Shown: piece by piece, positions 1 to 5,682 of the stretch
Position numbering within the stretch: position 1 is the stretch's first letter
How the letters are laid out: the number at the start of each line of letters is the position of its first letter
Source: a virus
IMG/VR virus record: IMGVR_UViG_3300009183_000187
Span: 1-38,380 of that record
Direction: 5' to 3' (one strand)
Length of the DNA: 38,380 bases
The notes under the pieces: model-generated
What the model saw: the letters and a program-made list of their open reading frames with translations, nothing else
Databases searched by the model: none
What the model was told of the DNA's origin: nothing
Program-made: the position numbers and the translations under genes

Positions 1-114
1 ATATATGAGGATAATCTTTATCACTTTGAATTCCAGGAAAATATGGGCGGACCAGAGTGTGATTGCCACCTTCATACCACTATGCAAACTATCGTTAAAT
101 ATTGGGGAGAGTAA
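1..114 (+). CDS. Hypothetical protein, 3' end only
   Basis: Open from the first base in frame 1 and stopped by TAA at 112-114, so the start lies outside the window. The 37 visible residues include C-D-C-H-L-H, a small Cys/His cluster that could bind metal. The stop overlaps the next ATG in a TAATG arrangement, so it probably belongs to the same operon. I do not recognise the family. Confidence 0.6.
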   Translation: MYEDNLYHFEFQENMGGPECDCHLHTTMQTIVKYWGE

Positions 115-308
115 TGTCATGTGAATGCGGAAGTCATCTTCCAGATATGGGCATAAAAGCATTAAGAGAGTATGTTCGTCTTCACATAATCTCATTGGAG
201 CAAGACTTGGACAATGAGGACGGTGCTGATAGTATTGTTCCTTACCTGGAAGGTGCTATTGAAGTCTCTAAGCATTATCTAGAAGTAATGGAAGGTTACG
301 ATGACTGA
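114..308 (+). CDS. Small hypothetical phage protein
   Basis: 64 residues. I start it at ATG 114, which overlaps the previous stop (TAATG), rather than at an upstream TTG at 102. The N-terminus carries a C-E-C motif and the rest looks helical and acidic. Its end overlaps the next ATG at 301 by eight bases. Function unknown; the size and packing are typical of phage early accessory genes. Confidence 0.7.
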   Translation: MSCECGSHLPDMGIKALREYVRLHIISLEQDLDNEDGADSIVPYLEGAIEVSKHYLEVMEGYDD

Positions 309-552
309 TAAGTATCCCCTTATCCCGTCGCATTTAGTCAAAGCACTTGAAGATAAGACTATTCCATTAATTGATCTTATGCACGGCCACCTCAAAGTTG
401 AAATGCTGGCATGCGAAGAAAAGTTAGAGCGCTGTGAAGGTGATGAGCGGGAATGGCTTGACGGATATATGCAGGGATTAGCAGACCTATACTGTATGAC
501 GTATAATCTAAGTATAGAACGAGCAGCACTTGACTTGACAAACAACCATTAA
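301..552 (+). CDS. Small hypothetical phage protein
   Basis: 83 residues, overlapping the previous gene and so probably translationally coupled. It is an acidic, helix-rich soluble protein with no signal peptide, membrane segment or recognisable motif. The last codons contain the -35 element (TTGACA, 535-540) of the next promoter. Function unknown. Confidence 0.7.
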   Translation: MTDKYPLIPSHLVKALEDKTIPLIDLMHGHLKVEMLACEEKLERCEGDEREWLDGYMQGLADLYCMTYNLSIERAALDLTNNH

Positions 553-564
553 GAACGGTATAAT
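535..564 (+). promoter_or_regulatory. Consensus SigA/sigma70-type promoter
   Basis: TTGACA at 535-540, an 18-base spacer, then TATAAT at 559-564. It lies across the end of the previous gene and drives the gene starting at 592. Both hexamers match consensus exactly, so a strong constitutive or early promoter is likely. Confidence 0.8.
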
Positions 565-591
565 TAATATCCCGACTACCCGAAGGACAAT

Positions 592-750
592 ATGAACTCA
601 TATGAGATTGAATTAATACATGAGCCCAGCGGGGCTTATATGAATTTCATTCTATTCAGTGAACTAAAACAAGATGACATTGATGTGGCCGAAACAATTT
701 GGGCGGACATGTCAGTAATTGTTTTAGATTATAAAGAAGGGGATGAATAA
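592..750 (+). CDS. Small hypothetical protein
   Basis: 52 residues starting at ATG 592, with a GAAGGA ribosome-binding site six bases upstream. It follows a consensus promoter (535-564). Composition is acidic and mixed alpha/beta with no clear motif. Its TAA overlaps the next ATG (AATAATG at 750), indicating coupling with the 130-residue gene that follows. Function unknown. Confidence 0.7.
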   Translation: MNSYEIELIHEPSGAYMNFILFSELKQDDIDVAETIWADMSVIVLDYKEGDE

Positions 751-1142
751 TGGGAGCACGTACTAACTTTCACTTCAAGACTAATGAGGATACTTTAACC
801 TTATACAGTCATTGGGGTGGAGATTCAAGAAAGAAAGACTTGGCCCGTGCAATGTATGCTGCACTACCAAGAAAAGGAGATAAGCCTTACGCATTGCGTA
901 TTATGGTTTCGCAATTGATTGGGACCTCTTGGGACGAGGAAACAGGTTATGGCCTATTTCTAAACGACCCTGCAGGAGCAGAGGAATCATACGGCTATCT
1001 TGAAATCAATCTAGACACCTGGACTGTAAACGATGATGGTAATGTTGTATCAATCGAACACTTCATCAGATACAATTCAGATTTCTTGACACTACCAAAA
1101 AAATACTTGACATCAGTGACCGCCACTGGTATAATTGAATAG
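750..1142 (+). CDS. Conserved actinophage-type hypothetical protein
   Basis: 130 residues. The N-terminus (M-G-A-R-T-N-F, then L-Y-S-H-W-G-G-D) resembles a family of small unknown proteins often seen in actinobacteriophages; that link is from memory of the motif, not a search. It is soluble, with an aromatic-rich core and no membrane segments. The start overlaps the stop of the previous gene. The 3' end carries the next promoter (1107-1135), so transcription is renewed here. Function unknown. Confidence 0.8.
   Translation: MGARTNFHFKTNEDTLTLYSHWGGDSRKKDLARAMYAALPRKGDKPYALRIMVSQLIGTSWDEETGYGLFLNDPAGAEESYGYLEINLDTWTVNDDGNVVSIEHFIRYNSDFLTLPKKYLTSVTATGIIE
1107..1135 (+). promoter_or_regulatory. 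Consensus SigA/sigma70-type promoter, extended -10
   Basis: TTGACA at 1107-1112, a 17-base spacer, and TATAAT at 1130-1135 preceded by TGG (extended -10). It is embedded in the end of the 130-residue gene and points at the 52-residue gene at 1174. Both elements are at consensus with optimal spacing, so this is among the strongest predicted promoters in the window. Confidence 0.85.
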
Positions 1143-1173
1143 TCAGACCTAACCCTAATCGAAAGGCAATAAC

Positions 1174-1332
1174 ATGGCAAAAGCAATCAAAGCAAAGACC
1201 TACCCGTACCTAGAGTCTTGGGACACACGTTACGGCACCTCAGAGCGAGTCGTTCTTCGTAAGAATGGTAAGTTCGTCGACAACGTATCCCTAACAGCAC
1301 TTAAGCGTGGGCAACGGGTAGCCTCTCGCTAA
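1174..1332 (+). CDS. Small basic hypothetical protein
   Basis: 52 residues, rich in Lys and Arg (K-A-I-K-A-K near the start, R-G-Q-R near the end). It has its own consensus promoter and is followed by two hairpins, so it is probably a monocistronic, well-expressed unit. Its base composition is visibly richer in G and C than the surrounding genes, with C-ending codons common, which may reflect selection for expression or a different origin. A small nucleic-acid-binding role is possible but unproven. Confidence 0.75.
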   Translation: MAKAIKAKTYPYLESWDTRYGTSERVVLRKNGKFVDNVSLTALKRGQRVASR

Positions 1333-1343
1333 CATAAGGATAA

Positions 1344-1410
1344 GGAGAAGGGGTTCTCCCTTATCTACAGGGCACTTGGTCTCTTCACCTTGTGCCCTTC
1401 ATCTTTTTCT
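1344..1410 (+). terminator. Tandem hairpins, probable intrinsic terminator
   Basis: The first hairpin is GGAGAA (1344-1349), loop GGGG, TTCTCC (1354-1359). The second is GGGCAC (1370-1375) pairing with GTGCCC (1392-1397), with an inner GGT/ACC pairing, followed by a T-rich run at 1398-1410. Together they would end transcription after the 52-residue gene. Confidence 0.65.
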
Positions 1411-1418
1411 GGTACAAT
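1390..1418 (+). promoter_or_regulatory. Promoter overlapping the terminator stem
   Basis: TTGTGC at 1390-1395 (a weak -35 lying in the 3' arm of the terminator hairpin), 17 bases, then TACAAT at 1413-1418 preceded by TGG (extended -10). It drives the gene starting with GTG at 1437. Confidence 0.6.
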
Positions 1419-1436
1419 TAAATAGACGGAGGTATA

Positions 1437-1667
1437 GTGAGTAGATTTCTTAAACACATAGAAACCGATGAAGAAAAAGTAGTAAAGAGATTGGGCACGT
1501 TGTTTTCAAATTTTAACTTAGATTTAGAATCTGTTGGATACTATTTATCTAGGGCATTACCATTTACAATATTTGAAAGAGTAATGATCACAATGGACGC
1601 AGCAGATTTCTACCGTGCTGGTGGAAATATAGATAAACTTGATACAGAAAGCGAGTACAGGGTATGA
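1437..1667 (+). CDS. Small hypothetical protein with GTG start
   Basis: 76 residues. The GTG at 1437 is chosen because GGAGG at 1429-1433 sits three bases upstream and no better ATG exists. The protein is soluble and mixed-charge with no recognised domain. Its stop overlaps the next ATG (1664), making it the first gene of a compact three-gene cluster (1437-2228). Confidence 0.7.
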   Translation: MSRFLKHIETDEEKVVKRLGTLFSNFNLDLESVGYYLSRALPFTIFERVMITMDAADFYRAGGNIDKLDTESEYRV

Positions 1668-1948
1668 AACCTCCAAGTATAGAAAGTATGATTCTCCAAA
1701 TGGAAGCCTCTAGGTTAATGGCAAATGGAATTAGAGAATATATTTATGTATTAGAGAAAGGTCAAGTTGCTGATGATCCTTTTTTCGATATAATTACAAT
1801 TTCCATAAAACACGATAATAAAAATTATGGAACCTTTGATAACTCAGAATTATATACAGACCTTGACTATCTTCGTGGTATGCTAGATGTATATGAAAGA
1901 GAAGTCGAATACTTGTCAGAGTTATTTGGAGAGGGTACAAATGAGTGA
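1664..1948 (+). CDS. Small acidic hypothetical protein
   Basis: 94 residues, overlapping the previous stop (ATGA-type coupling). It looks largely helical and acidic; the last third (L-R-G-M-L-D-V-Y-E-R-E-V) could form an amphipathic or coiled-coil helix. No membrane segment or catalytic motif is seen. The next gene starts inside its last codons at 1941. Function unknown. Confidence 0.7.
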   Translation: MKPPSIESMILQMEASRLMANGIREYIYVLEKGQVADDPFFDIITISIKHDNKNYGTFDNSELYTDLDYLRGMLDVYEREVEYLSELFGEGTNE

Positions 1949-2228
1949 TATGAACATCTATGCATCAAAGATTGCGGTACTGGCTGACTTCTATTTGAAT
2001 TATCGTGACCTAGACCCCTACAAGGACTTTGCAGAGTACAATGACATTGGTCTACCACTTGCCTATGTAGTACAGCAGGGCATGGCTGAAACTAACACAG
2101 AAGGCAGGGCATTCATAGAAGAAACCTATGACCTCCTATGTTCCGCTATGGATATAGACCCAGAGCAGCAATACGGATCTTTTGAAGATATGTTGAATGA
2201 ACAAGACATGGGAACTCAAGAACCTTAA
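1941..2228 (+). CDS. Small acidic hypothetical protein
   Basis: 95 residues. The start is ATG 1941, preceded by a GAGGG-like ribosome-binding site at 1931-1935; the frame is open further upstream, but that would overlap the previous gene heavily. It is strongly acidic and helical, soluble, with no motif I recognise. A new extended -10 promoter lies just after it (2235-2243). Confidence 0.7.
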   Translation: MSDMNIYASKIAVLADFYLNYRDLDPYKDFAEYNDIGLPLAYVVQQGMAETNTEGRAFIEETYDLLCSAMDIDPEQQYGSFEDMLNEQDMGTQEP

Positions 2229-2234
2229 ACCTCA

Positions 2235-2243
2235 TGTTATAAT
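2235..2243 (+). promoter_or_regulatory. Extended -10 promoter for a leaderless gene
   Basis: TGT then TATAAT (2238-2243), followed by exactly six bases and ATG 2250. The predicted transcription start coincides with the A of the start codon. There is no convincing -35 hexamer, as expected for an extended -10 promoter. Confidence 0.7.
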
Positions 2244-2249
2244 ATAGTT

Positions 2250-2417
2250 ATGAGTCCAAGACATTTTACCAAGGCTACCTTTGGTCCTTATTATATGTCT
2301 GGTAAGCACTATGATCCAAATAAGAAACCTCATATCCATCAAACCATTCTATGTAAGGTTTTGAAGTATACTGGTATTACCTATGTCATTGGTCTCTTTA
2401 AATCCCAGGAAAAATAA
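2250..2417 (+). CDS. Small basic hypothetical protein, leaderless start
   Basis: 55 residues from ATG 2250 to TAA 2415-2417. The start is supported by the extended -10 element ending seven bases upstream, which predicts a leaderless mRNA. The protein is basic with many His, Tyr and Lys residues (H-Y-D-P-N-K-K-P-H-I-H). Its stop overlaps the next ATG (TAATG at 2417). Function unknown. Confidence 0.65.
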   Translation: MSPRHFTKATFGPYYMSGKHYDPNKKPHIHQTILCKVLKYTGITYVIGLFKSQEK

Positions 2418-2746
2418 TGTCACGTATAAACCATATAATGAGGTTTATCTCAAAAGAACTTAGGGAAGTCAAACAATCTCAGGGGTTAGATAAATACGTA
2501 AGCGCTCAAGAGATACTAGAGGTATACAAACTAGACATGTTCCTATTGGCAGATGAGGTAGGACTTGGTGATGACGTTAAACTACTTCACCAACACCTAG
2601 ACTTACTGGAAGAAATCCTCGGAGAGGATTATGTTTTAAGATTAGAAAGATATCAATTGATAGATCTTTTAAAGGTTATAACTTATTTACAAACCAACTA
2701 TGTTGAGGCTACAAAACTTTTAATACAATATTACGAACGCTCTTAA
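2417..2746 (+). CDS. Helical hypothetical protein next to the putative origin
   Basis: 109 residues, coupled to the preceding 55-residue gene by TAATG overlap. It is leucine-rich and probably all-helical, with a possible coiled coil in the middle (L-L-H-Q-H-L-D-L-L-E-E-I-L). No HTH or enzyme motif is clear. It is the last gene before the 0.5 kb repeat-rich origin-like region, so a replication-associated role is conceivable from position alone. Confidence 0.75.
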   Translation: MSRINHIMRFISKELREVKQSQGLDKYVSAQEILEVYKLDMFLLADEVGLGDDVKLLHQHLDLLEEILGEDYVLRLERYQLIDLLKVITYLQTNYVEATKLLIQYYERS

Positions 2747-2763
2747 AAACCTCCCAAACCTCC

Positions 2764-2803
2764 TTTACGAAGGACCAAAAAATTTCCCCGAAGTTTACGA
2801 AGG
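2764..2803 (+). repeat. Direct repeat TTTACGAAGG, two copies
   Basis: Identical 10-mers at 2764-2773 and 2794-2803, exactly 30 bases apart, which puts them on the same helix face. They lie at the left edge of the origin-like region. Confidence 0.7.
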
Positions 2804-2861
2804 GGCTAAATATTTCACGGGATATATCAAACCACTCTCTCTAAATACCCCTATATAAAAC

Positions 2862-2991
2862 ATTACGAAATATAAATCTTTTCCCCTGATTATCAAACCT
2901 TTATATAATTATATTACGAAATACTTTAAAATATCCTGAAATTTGTTACCAAATTGTTATACATATTTGGCAACTTGACAAACCTTTATAT
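2862..2991 (+). repeat. Interleaved 11- and 12-mer direct repeats
   Basis: ATTACGAAATA occurs at 2862-2872 and 2913-2923. AAACCTTTATAT occurs at 2895-2906 and 2980-2991. These interleaved exact repeats look like iterons. Confidence 0.7.
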
Positions 2992-3105
2992 CTGTGGTAG
3001 GGGGCATATCTTCTAGATATAGGGTTTGATGGTTTGGTAGACACAAGATATAGTGGTTTGAGGTTTGGTAAAACATATTACGATCTTATATTAAAATGTT
3101 CTATA

Positions 3106-3130
3106 CTCCATTATCCTCCACTTTGCTCCA
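3106..3130 (+). repeat. CTCCA repeated three times with a 10-base period
   Basis: CTCCA at 3106-3110, 3116-3120 and 3126-3130, one helical turn apart, directly before the DnaA boxes. Helical phasing suggests a protein-binding array. Confidence 0.6.
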
Positions 3131-3135
3131 CTACA

Positions 3136-3211
3136 AAACCATATTTCCCCACTTAGTAAGATTTAATTGTGGATAAACCTGTGGATAACTATCATATCAA
3201 ACCATATTTCC
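3136..3211 (+). repeat. 13-base direct repeat AAACCATATTTCC
   Basis: Identical copies at 3136-3148 and 3199-3211, flanking the first two DnaA boxes. Confidence 0.7.
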
Positions 3212-3233
3212 AACGGTATTGACTTGTGGATAA
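3168..3233 (+). promoter_or_regulatory. Three perfect DnaA boxes
   Basis: TGTGGATAA, the exact reverse complement of the consensus DnaA box TTATCCACA, occurs at 3168-3176, 3180-3188 and 3225-3233, all in the same orientation. The first two are 12 bases apart. The third lies between the -35 and -10 of the promoter at 3219-3247. Host DnaA binding for origin firing and/or promoter control is the obvious reading. Confidence 0.8.
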
Positions 3234-3247
3234 CTATGTGCTATCAT
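3219..3247 (+). promoter_or_regulatory. Promoter containing a DnaA box, leaderless gene follows
   Basis: TTGACT at 3219-3224, a 17-base spacer containing a perfect DnaA box (3225-3233), then TGC plus TATCAT (3242-3247), six bases, and ATG 3254. DnaA bound here would compete with RNA polymerase. Confidence 0.7.
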
Positions 3248-3253
3248 GGATAT

Positions 3254-3373
3254 ATGGCACACCAATGTAAATTTGAATTAGACCTTGATGGACAAATCAC
3301 CTGCTCTCTATGTGGGGCTATGGATGATGACATGAAGCCAAGTATATTTGAATCACAAATAGATTTTGAGTGA
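3254..3373 (+). CDS. Small Cys-rich (zinc-ribbon-like) protein
   Basis: 39 residues from ATG 3254; the longer open frame from 3167 runs through the DnaA boxes and is rejected. It has H-Q-C near the N-terminus and C-S-L-C-G in the middle, a minimal zinc-binding pattern. The start codon is seven bases after a TATCAT -10, so the mRNA should be leaderless. Expression may be tied to DnaA because of the box inside the promoter. Exact role unknown. Confidence 0.7.
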   Translation: MAHQCKFELDLDGQITCSLCGAMDDDMKPSIFESQIDFE

Positions 3374-3379
3374 TATGAT
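3371..3379 (+). promoter_or_regulatory. Extended -10 promoter built on a stop codon
   Basis: TGA at 3371-3373 is the stop of the previous gene and also the TGn of an extended -10 with TATGAT (3374-3379). ATG 3386 follows after six bases, giving a predicted leaderless transcript. Confidence 0.6.
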
Positions 3380-3385
3380 GAATAT

Positions 3386-3568
3386 ATGATTACTTTACTT
3401 CTAATAACATTGTCTTGGTACTTAACAAAACTATACTACACAAGATCATTTAACTTTAAATTGCAAAAGAGTCAACTTAGCCAAACCATCTGCATCAGAT
3501 GTGGCCATGTATTCTTTATCTTTACAGAAAACCTTCGTAATCCTTTCTACTGTCCATCCTGTATTTAA
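3386..3568 (+). CDS. Small membrane-anchored zinc-ribbon protein
   Basis: 60 residues. Residues 2-18 form a hydrophobic membrane segment. The C-terminal half has C-I-R-C-G and, about 20 residues later, C-P-S-C, a four-cysteine zinc ribbon. An inner-membrane protein with a cytoplasmic zinc knuckle is likely. It has its own leaderless-type promoter. Function unknown. Confidence 0.75.
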   Translation: MITLLLITLSWYLTKLYYTRSFNFKLQKSQLSQTICIRCGHVFFIFTENLRNPFYCPSCI

Positions 3569-3602
3569 GGGTATGTTCTTATAGGGGTAATGTGGGTCTT
3601 TC

Positions 3603-3632
3603 TTGACTTCCCCCGAAAAAACCTGATATACT
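3603..3632 (+). promoter_or_regulatory. Promoter for the methyltransferase gene, leaderless
   Basis: TTGACT at 3603-3608, an 18-base spacer, TGA plus TATACT (3627-3632), then six T-rich bases and ATG 3639. Both a -35 and an extended -10 are present, so strong activity is expected. Confidence 0.75.
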
Positions 3633-3638
3633 ATTTTT

Positions 3639-4253
3639 ATGTCTAATACTGGTTGGCTAGGAACAAAGTTTGGTAAAGGGCATTATCCCAACTGGTTTTC
3701 ATACACAGGTGAATACAACTTTGAAGAACATTTATCCCAGTATAAAGACAAACCTAATCTAAATTATCTTCAATTAGGAGTATTTACTGGAGATACCAGC
3801 GATTGGCTATTAAATCATGTATTGACTCATGAAACCTCACATTTAACAGATGTTGATACTTGGTTAGGATCATCTGCTGAAAGTGATGTACATGACAATT
3901 ATGATTTTGAAGATGTCTATCAACTATACTTAACCAGAATGGAAGAGTTCTCTCCTCGTGTTCATAGCCAGAGATCCACAACTTTTGATTTTTTAAATGC
4001 TGATAAGAATAGTACTTATGACTTTATTTATATTGATGCAGATCATGTAGCAAGTGCTGTATTAAGTGATGCCGAACTGTCTTGGCCATTATTAAAACCT
4101 GGTGGAATTTTAGCATTTGATGACTATAGTTGGGGTGGAGACAAACCTGCACATTTACTACCTAAAACTGCTATTTTAGCATTTGTTGAGAAATATACAG
4201 ACCAACTAGAAACAATGGCTATGAATCATCAATATTGGATTAAAAAGATATAA
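3639..4253 (+). CDS. Class I SAM-dependent methyltransferase
   Basis: 204 residues. The Rossmann-type SAM site is visible as L-Q-L-G-V-F-T-G-D (residues 44-52). The later strand F-I-Y-I-D-A-D-H (129-136) and L-L-K-P-G-G-I-L-A-F-D-D-Y (151-163) are typical of the Methyltransf_24 type that modifies small molecules or sugars rather than DNA. It stands alone behind its own promoter with a leaderless start. Given the many sugar enzymes downstream, O-methylation of a glycan is plausible but the substrate is not shown by sequence. Confidence 0.85.
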   Translation: MSNTGWLGTKFGKGHYPNWFSYTGEYNFEEHLSQYKDKPNLNYLQLGVFTGDTSDWLLNHVLTHETSHLTDVDTWLGSSAESDVHDNYDFEDVYQLYLTRMEEFSPRVHSQRSTTFDFLNADKNSTYDFIYIDADHVASAVLSDAELSWPLLKPGGILAFDDYSWGGDKPAHLLPKTAILAFVEKYTDQLETMAMNHQYWIKKI

Positions 4254-4269
4254 CAGTATATTAACCAAT

Positions 4270-4300
4270 AGTGCCCGTATAGGGCATAGGAAGGTTTGCT
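4270..4300 (+). repeat. Stem-loop repeat, copy 1
   Basis: TGCCC-GTATA-GGGCA hairpin followed by TAGGAAGGTTTG. A near copy lies at 4839-4869, and the two bracket the Dps-like gene. There is no T-run, so it is more likely an RNA-processing or recombination element than a classical terminator. Confidence 0.55.
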
Positions 4301-4328
4301 CCTTGTATACATTATAAAGCAATTAGTG

Positions 4329-4337
4329 TGGTACAAT
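4329..4337 (+). promoter_or_regulatory. Extended -10 promoter for the Dps-like gene
   Basis: TGG plus TACAAT (4332-4337), six bases, then ATG 4344. A leaderless transcript is predicted. Confidence 0.7.
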
Positions 4338-4343
4338 CTATAT

Positions 4344-4796
4344 ATGAATGAAAAGTTAATTGAACTATTAAAGGCTCTTCTTGCAGATACTGTAGCCTTA
4401 AAGTTTAAAGCACATGGATTCCATTGGAATGTTGAAGGAGATGATTTTCCTCAAGCACATGCTTTTTTTGAAATGATTTATAATGATTATGAAGAAGCAA
4501 TTGATGGCTTTGCAGAAAACCTTCGTCGTTTAGATACATATGCTCCATTTAAACTTTCACGTTTTATAGAACTATCAAAGAATGTAGCAGAAACTGATGT
4601 TAATTCTGATTTTGTAGTAATGGCTGGCGATCTTCTTATATCAAATGATGCAGTTTTAGTAGTTTTAAAAGATACATATGATGTGGCTGATATGACTCGT
4701 GAACAGGGTGTTGCAAACTTCCTTTCAGAACGTATTGATCAACATCAAAAATGGCATTGGCAACTTAAGGCAGTTACTAAGCCTTCAATGAATTAA
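4344..4796 (+). CDS. Dps-like ferritin (DNA-binding, starvation-type)
   Basis: 150 residues, ferritin-like four-helix fold. Dps ferroxidase residues align by spacing: H27, H39, E43 (Asp in E. coli Dps), D54 and E58, within the signature H-W-N-V-x-G-x-x-F. Dps proteins form 12-mers that oxidise and store iron and protect DNA from peroxide. The start is ATG 4344, set by the leaderless promoter; the open frame extends upstream to 4296 but without support. It lacks an obvious long basic N-terminal tail, so DNA binding is uncertain. A phage copy could protect DNA from oxidative damage during infection. Confidence 0.9.
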   Translation: MNEKLIELLKALLADTVALKFKAHGFHWNVEGDDFPQAHAFFEMIYNDYEEAIDGFAENLRRLDTYAPFKLSRFIELSKNVAETDVNSDFVVMAGDLLISNDAVLVVLKDTYDVADMTREQGVANFLSERIDQHQKWHWQLKAVTKPSMN

Positions 4797-4801
4797 TAAT
4801 T

Positions 4802-4858
4802 ATGTCTACAATAGTAGATATTGATGGAACACTACTAAGTTGCCCTTTTAGGGCATAG
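4802..4858 (+). pseudogene. Remnant N-terminus of a HAD-type phosphatase
   Basis: The 18-codon frame M-S-T-I-V-D-I-D-G-T-L-L matches motif I (DxDGTL) of HAD hydrolases such as phage 5'-nucleotidase or polynucleotide-kinase phosphatases. It then runs into the second stem-loop repeat and stops within it (TAG 4856-4858). The rest of the enzyme is absent. It probably marks a deletion or recombination at the repeat; a functional mini-peptide is unlikely. Confidence 0.55.
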
Positions 4859-4869
4859 AGTGGTTTGTT
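4839..4869 (+). repeat. Stem-loop repeat, copy 2
   Basis: TGCCC-TTTTA-GGGCA hairpin followed by TAGAGTGGTTTG, a close copy of the element at 4270-4300. It truncates the HAD-like remnant. Confidence 0.55.
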
Positions 4870-4898
4870 ACTTCTATTTCGCGCCGAACTTTAAAGAT

Positions 4899-4927
4899 TT
4901 GACAATTTCCGTGCCGTAACGTATACT
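4899..4927 (+). promoter_or_regulatory. Strong SigA/sigma70-type promoter
   Basis: TTGACA at 4899-4904, 17 bases, TATACT at 4922-4927. It drives the gene group starting at 4955. Confidence 0.8.
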
Positions 4928-4954
4928 GGTTATAACAACTAACAAAGGATAATA

Positions 4955-5119
4955 ATGAACATAACACACGAAGTACTCAGTTTTGTAAAACAACGTCAAC
5001 ATGGACATGGTTTTGGAATTAACAGCCAGGAAATTGAAGACTTTTTAAAAGAAATTGATCCAGACAACTATAACTCTTTTGAATTTGATTACGCTTTAGT
5101 AAGTGAAGCACAGGTTTAA
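4955..5119 (+). CDS. Small hypothetical protein
   Basis: 54 residues from ATG 4955, with AAAGGA about six bases upstream. It is His- and acid-rich and soluble. It is the first gene behind the strong promoter and directly abuts the next ATG (5120). Function unknown. Confidence 0.7.
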   Translation: MNITHEVLSFVKQRQHGHGFGINSQEIEDFLKEIDPDNYNSFEFDYALVSEAQV

Positions 5120-5329
5120 ATGTTTATATATACTATGTTAATGTCGTTAATATTTCTTAGTACCCCGTCAGTTTCTGACGATCCATACTACTCAGAGGTT
5201 AATTACTGTGATATTTATGCTTACTGTGATAACCCAGATCTTGATACAAGCCTAGATGATGAGGTTATTTCAGATGATCCTGATTGGGACTTAGAGGAGT
5301 TTTTAATTAGCATAGGTTGGTATGAGTAA
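5120..5329 (+). CDS. Small acidic exported or membrane-anchored protein
   Basis: 69 residues. Residues 1-17 are hydrophobic (M-F-I-Y-T-M-L-M-S-L-I-F-L), like an uncleaved anchor or signal peptide. The rest is strikingly acidic (many Asp and Glu) with C-D-I-Y-A-Y-C. It could be a periplasmic or wall-side small protein, for example an exclusion or lysis modulator, but this is a guess. It begins directly after the previous stop and overlaps the next ATG. Confidence 0.65.
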   Translation: MFIYTMLMSLIFLSTPSVSDDPYYSEVNYCDIYAYCDNPDLDTSLDDEVISDDPDWDLEEFLISIGWYE

Positions 5330-5541
5330 TGACACACGCTGAATTACTTGCAAATATTAACAGCCCACAGTTCCAGAATAGTAGAACTTTAGAGACTCCA
5401 TACCTTGCCCTTCGTGCAGTAGTAGAGTTACACAAAGGACAGTCAGATCTGGTCTCAAACCTCATTGGAAAGGTCTGTCACCCTTGTAGAACAAACTATC
5501 CATGCAAAACCATCAAGGCTATTGAGAAAGAGTTAAAATGA
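5329..5541 (+). CDS. Small Cys-containing hypothetical protein
   Basis: 70 residues, coupled to the previous gene by TAATG. The C-terminal C-H-P-C-R-T-N-Y-P-C suggests a metal- or redox-active cluster. The first 45 residues look helical. Its stop overlaps the next start (ATGA). Function unknown. Confidence 0.65.
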   Translation: MTHAELLANINSPQFQNSRTLETPYLALRAVVELHKGQSDLVSNLIGKVCHPCRTNYPCKTIKAIEKELK

Positions 5542-5663
5542 ACGGTATTCCATGCAAATTCTGTAATGAACTCAATGCCACACAAGCAATCATTGATGGT
5601 ATCTATTGTCTTAATTGTTATATAGGGATTACGAATGGGTCTTTAAATTCCCCGAAAGTTTAG
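5538..5663 (+). CDS. Mini zinc-ribbon protein
   Basis: 41 residues from ATG 5538 to TAG 5661-5663. C-K-F-C and C-L-N-C form a classic four-cysteine zinc ribbon. It overlaps the preceding stop by four bases, so it is translated by coupling. It probably binds nucleic acid or protein; no specific family is recognised. Confidence 0.7.
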   Translation: MNGIPCKFCNELNATQAIIDGIYCLNCYIGITNGSLNSPKV

Positions 5664-5667
5664 CCTA

Positions 5668-5676
5668 TGCTATAAT
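5668..5676 (+). promoter_or_regulatory. Extended -10 promoter, leaderless gene
   Basis: TGC plus TATAAT (5671-5676), six bases, then ATG 5683. Confidence 0.7.
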
Positions 5677-5682
5677 TGAAGT

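Larger units (their letters stand above)
2747..3253 (+). other. Candidate phage replication origin (gene-free, repeat-rich)
   Basis: About 500 bases without a credible gene. It holds several families of short direct repeats, very AT-rich tracts, and three perfect DnaA boxes (TGTGGATAA at 3168, 3180 and 3225). The repeats are TTTACGAAGG at 2764 and 2794, ATTACGAAATA at 2862 and 2913, AAACCTTTATAT at 2980 and 2991 region (also 2895), AAACCATATTTCC at 3136 and 3199, and GGTTTGGTA at 3031 and 3062. Iterons plus DnaA boxes plus AT-rich DNA is the usual layout of a theta-type origin; function is inferred. Confidence 0.65.

Noticed and set aside
3167-3253. Upstream extension of the 39-residue zinc protein
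   Set aside because: It translates DnaA boxes and the promoter; the leaderless signal fixes the start at 3254.
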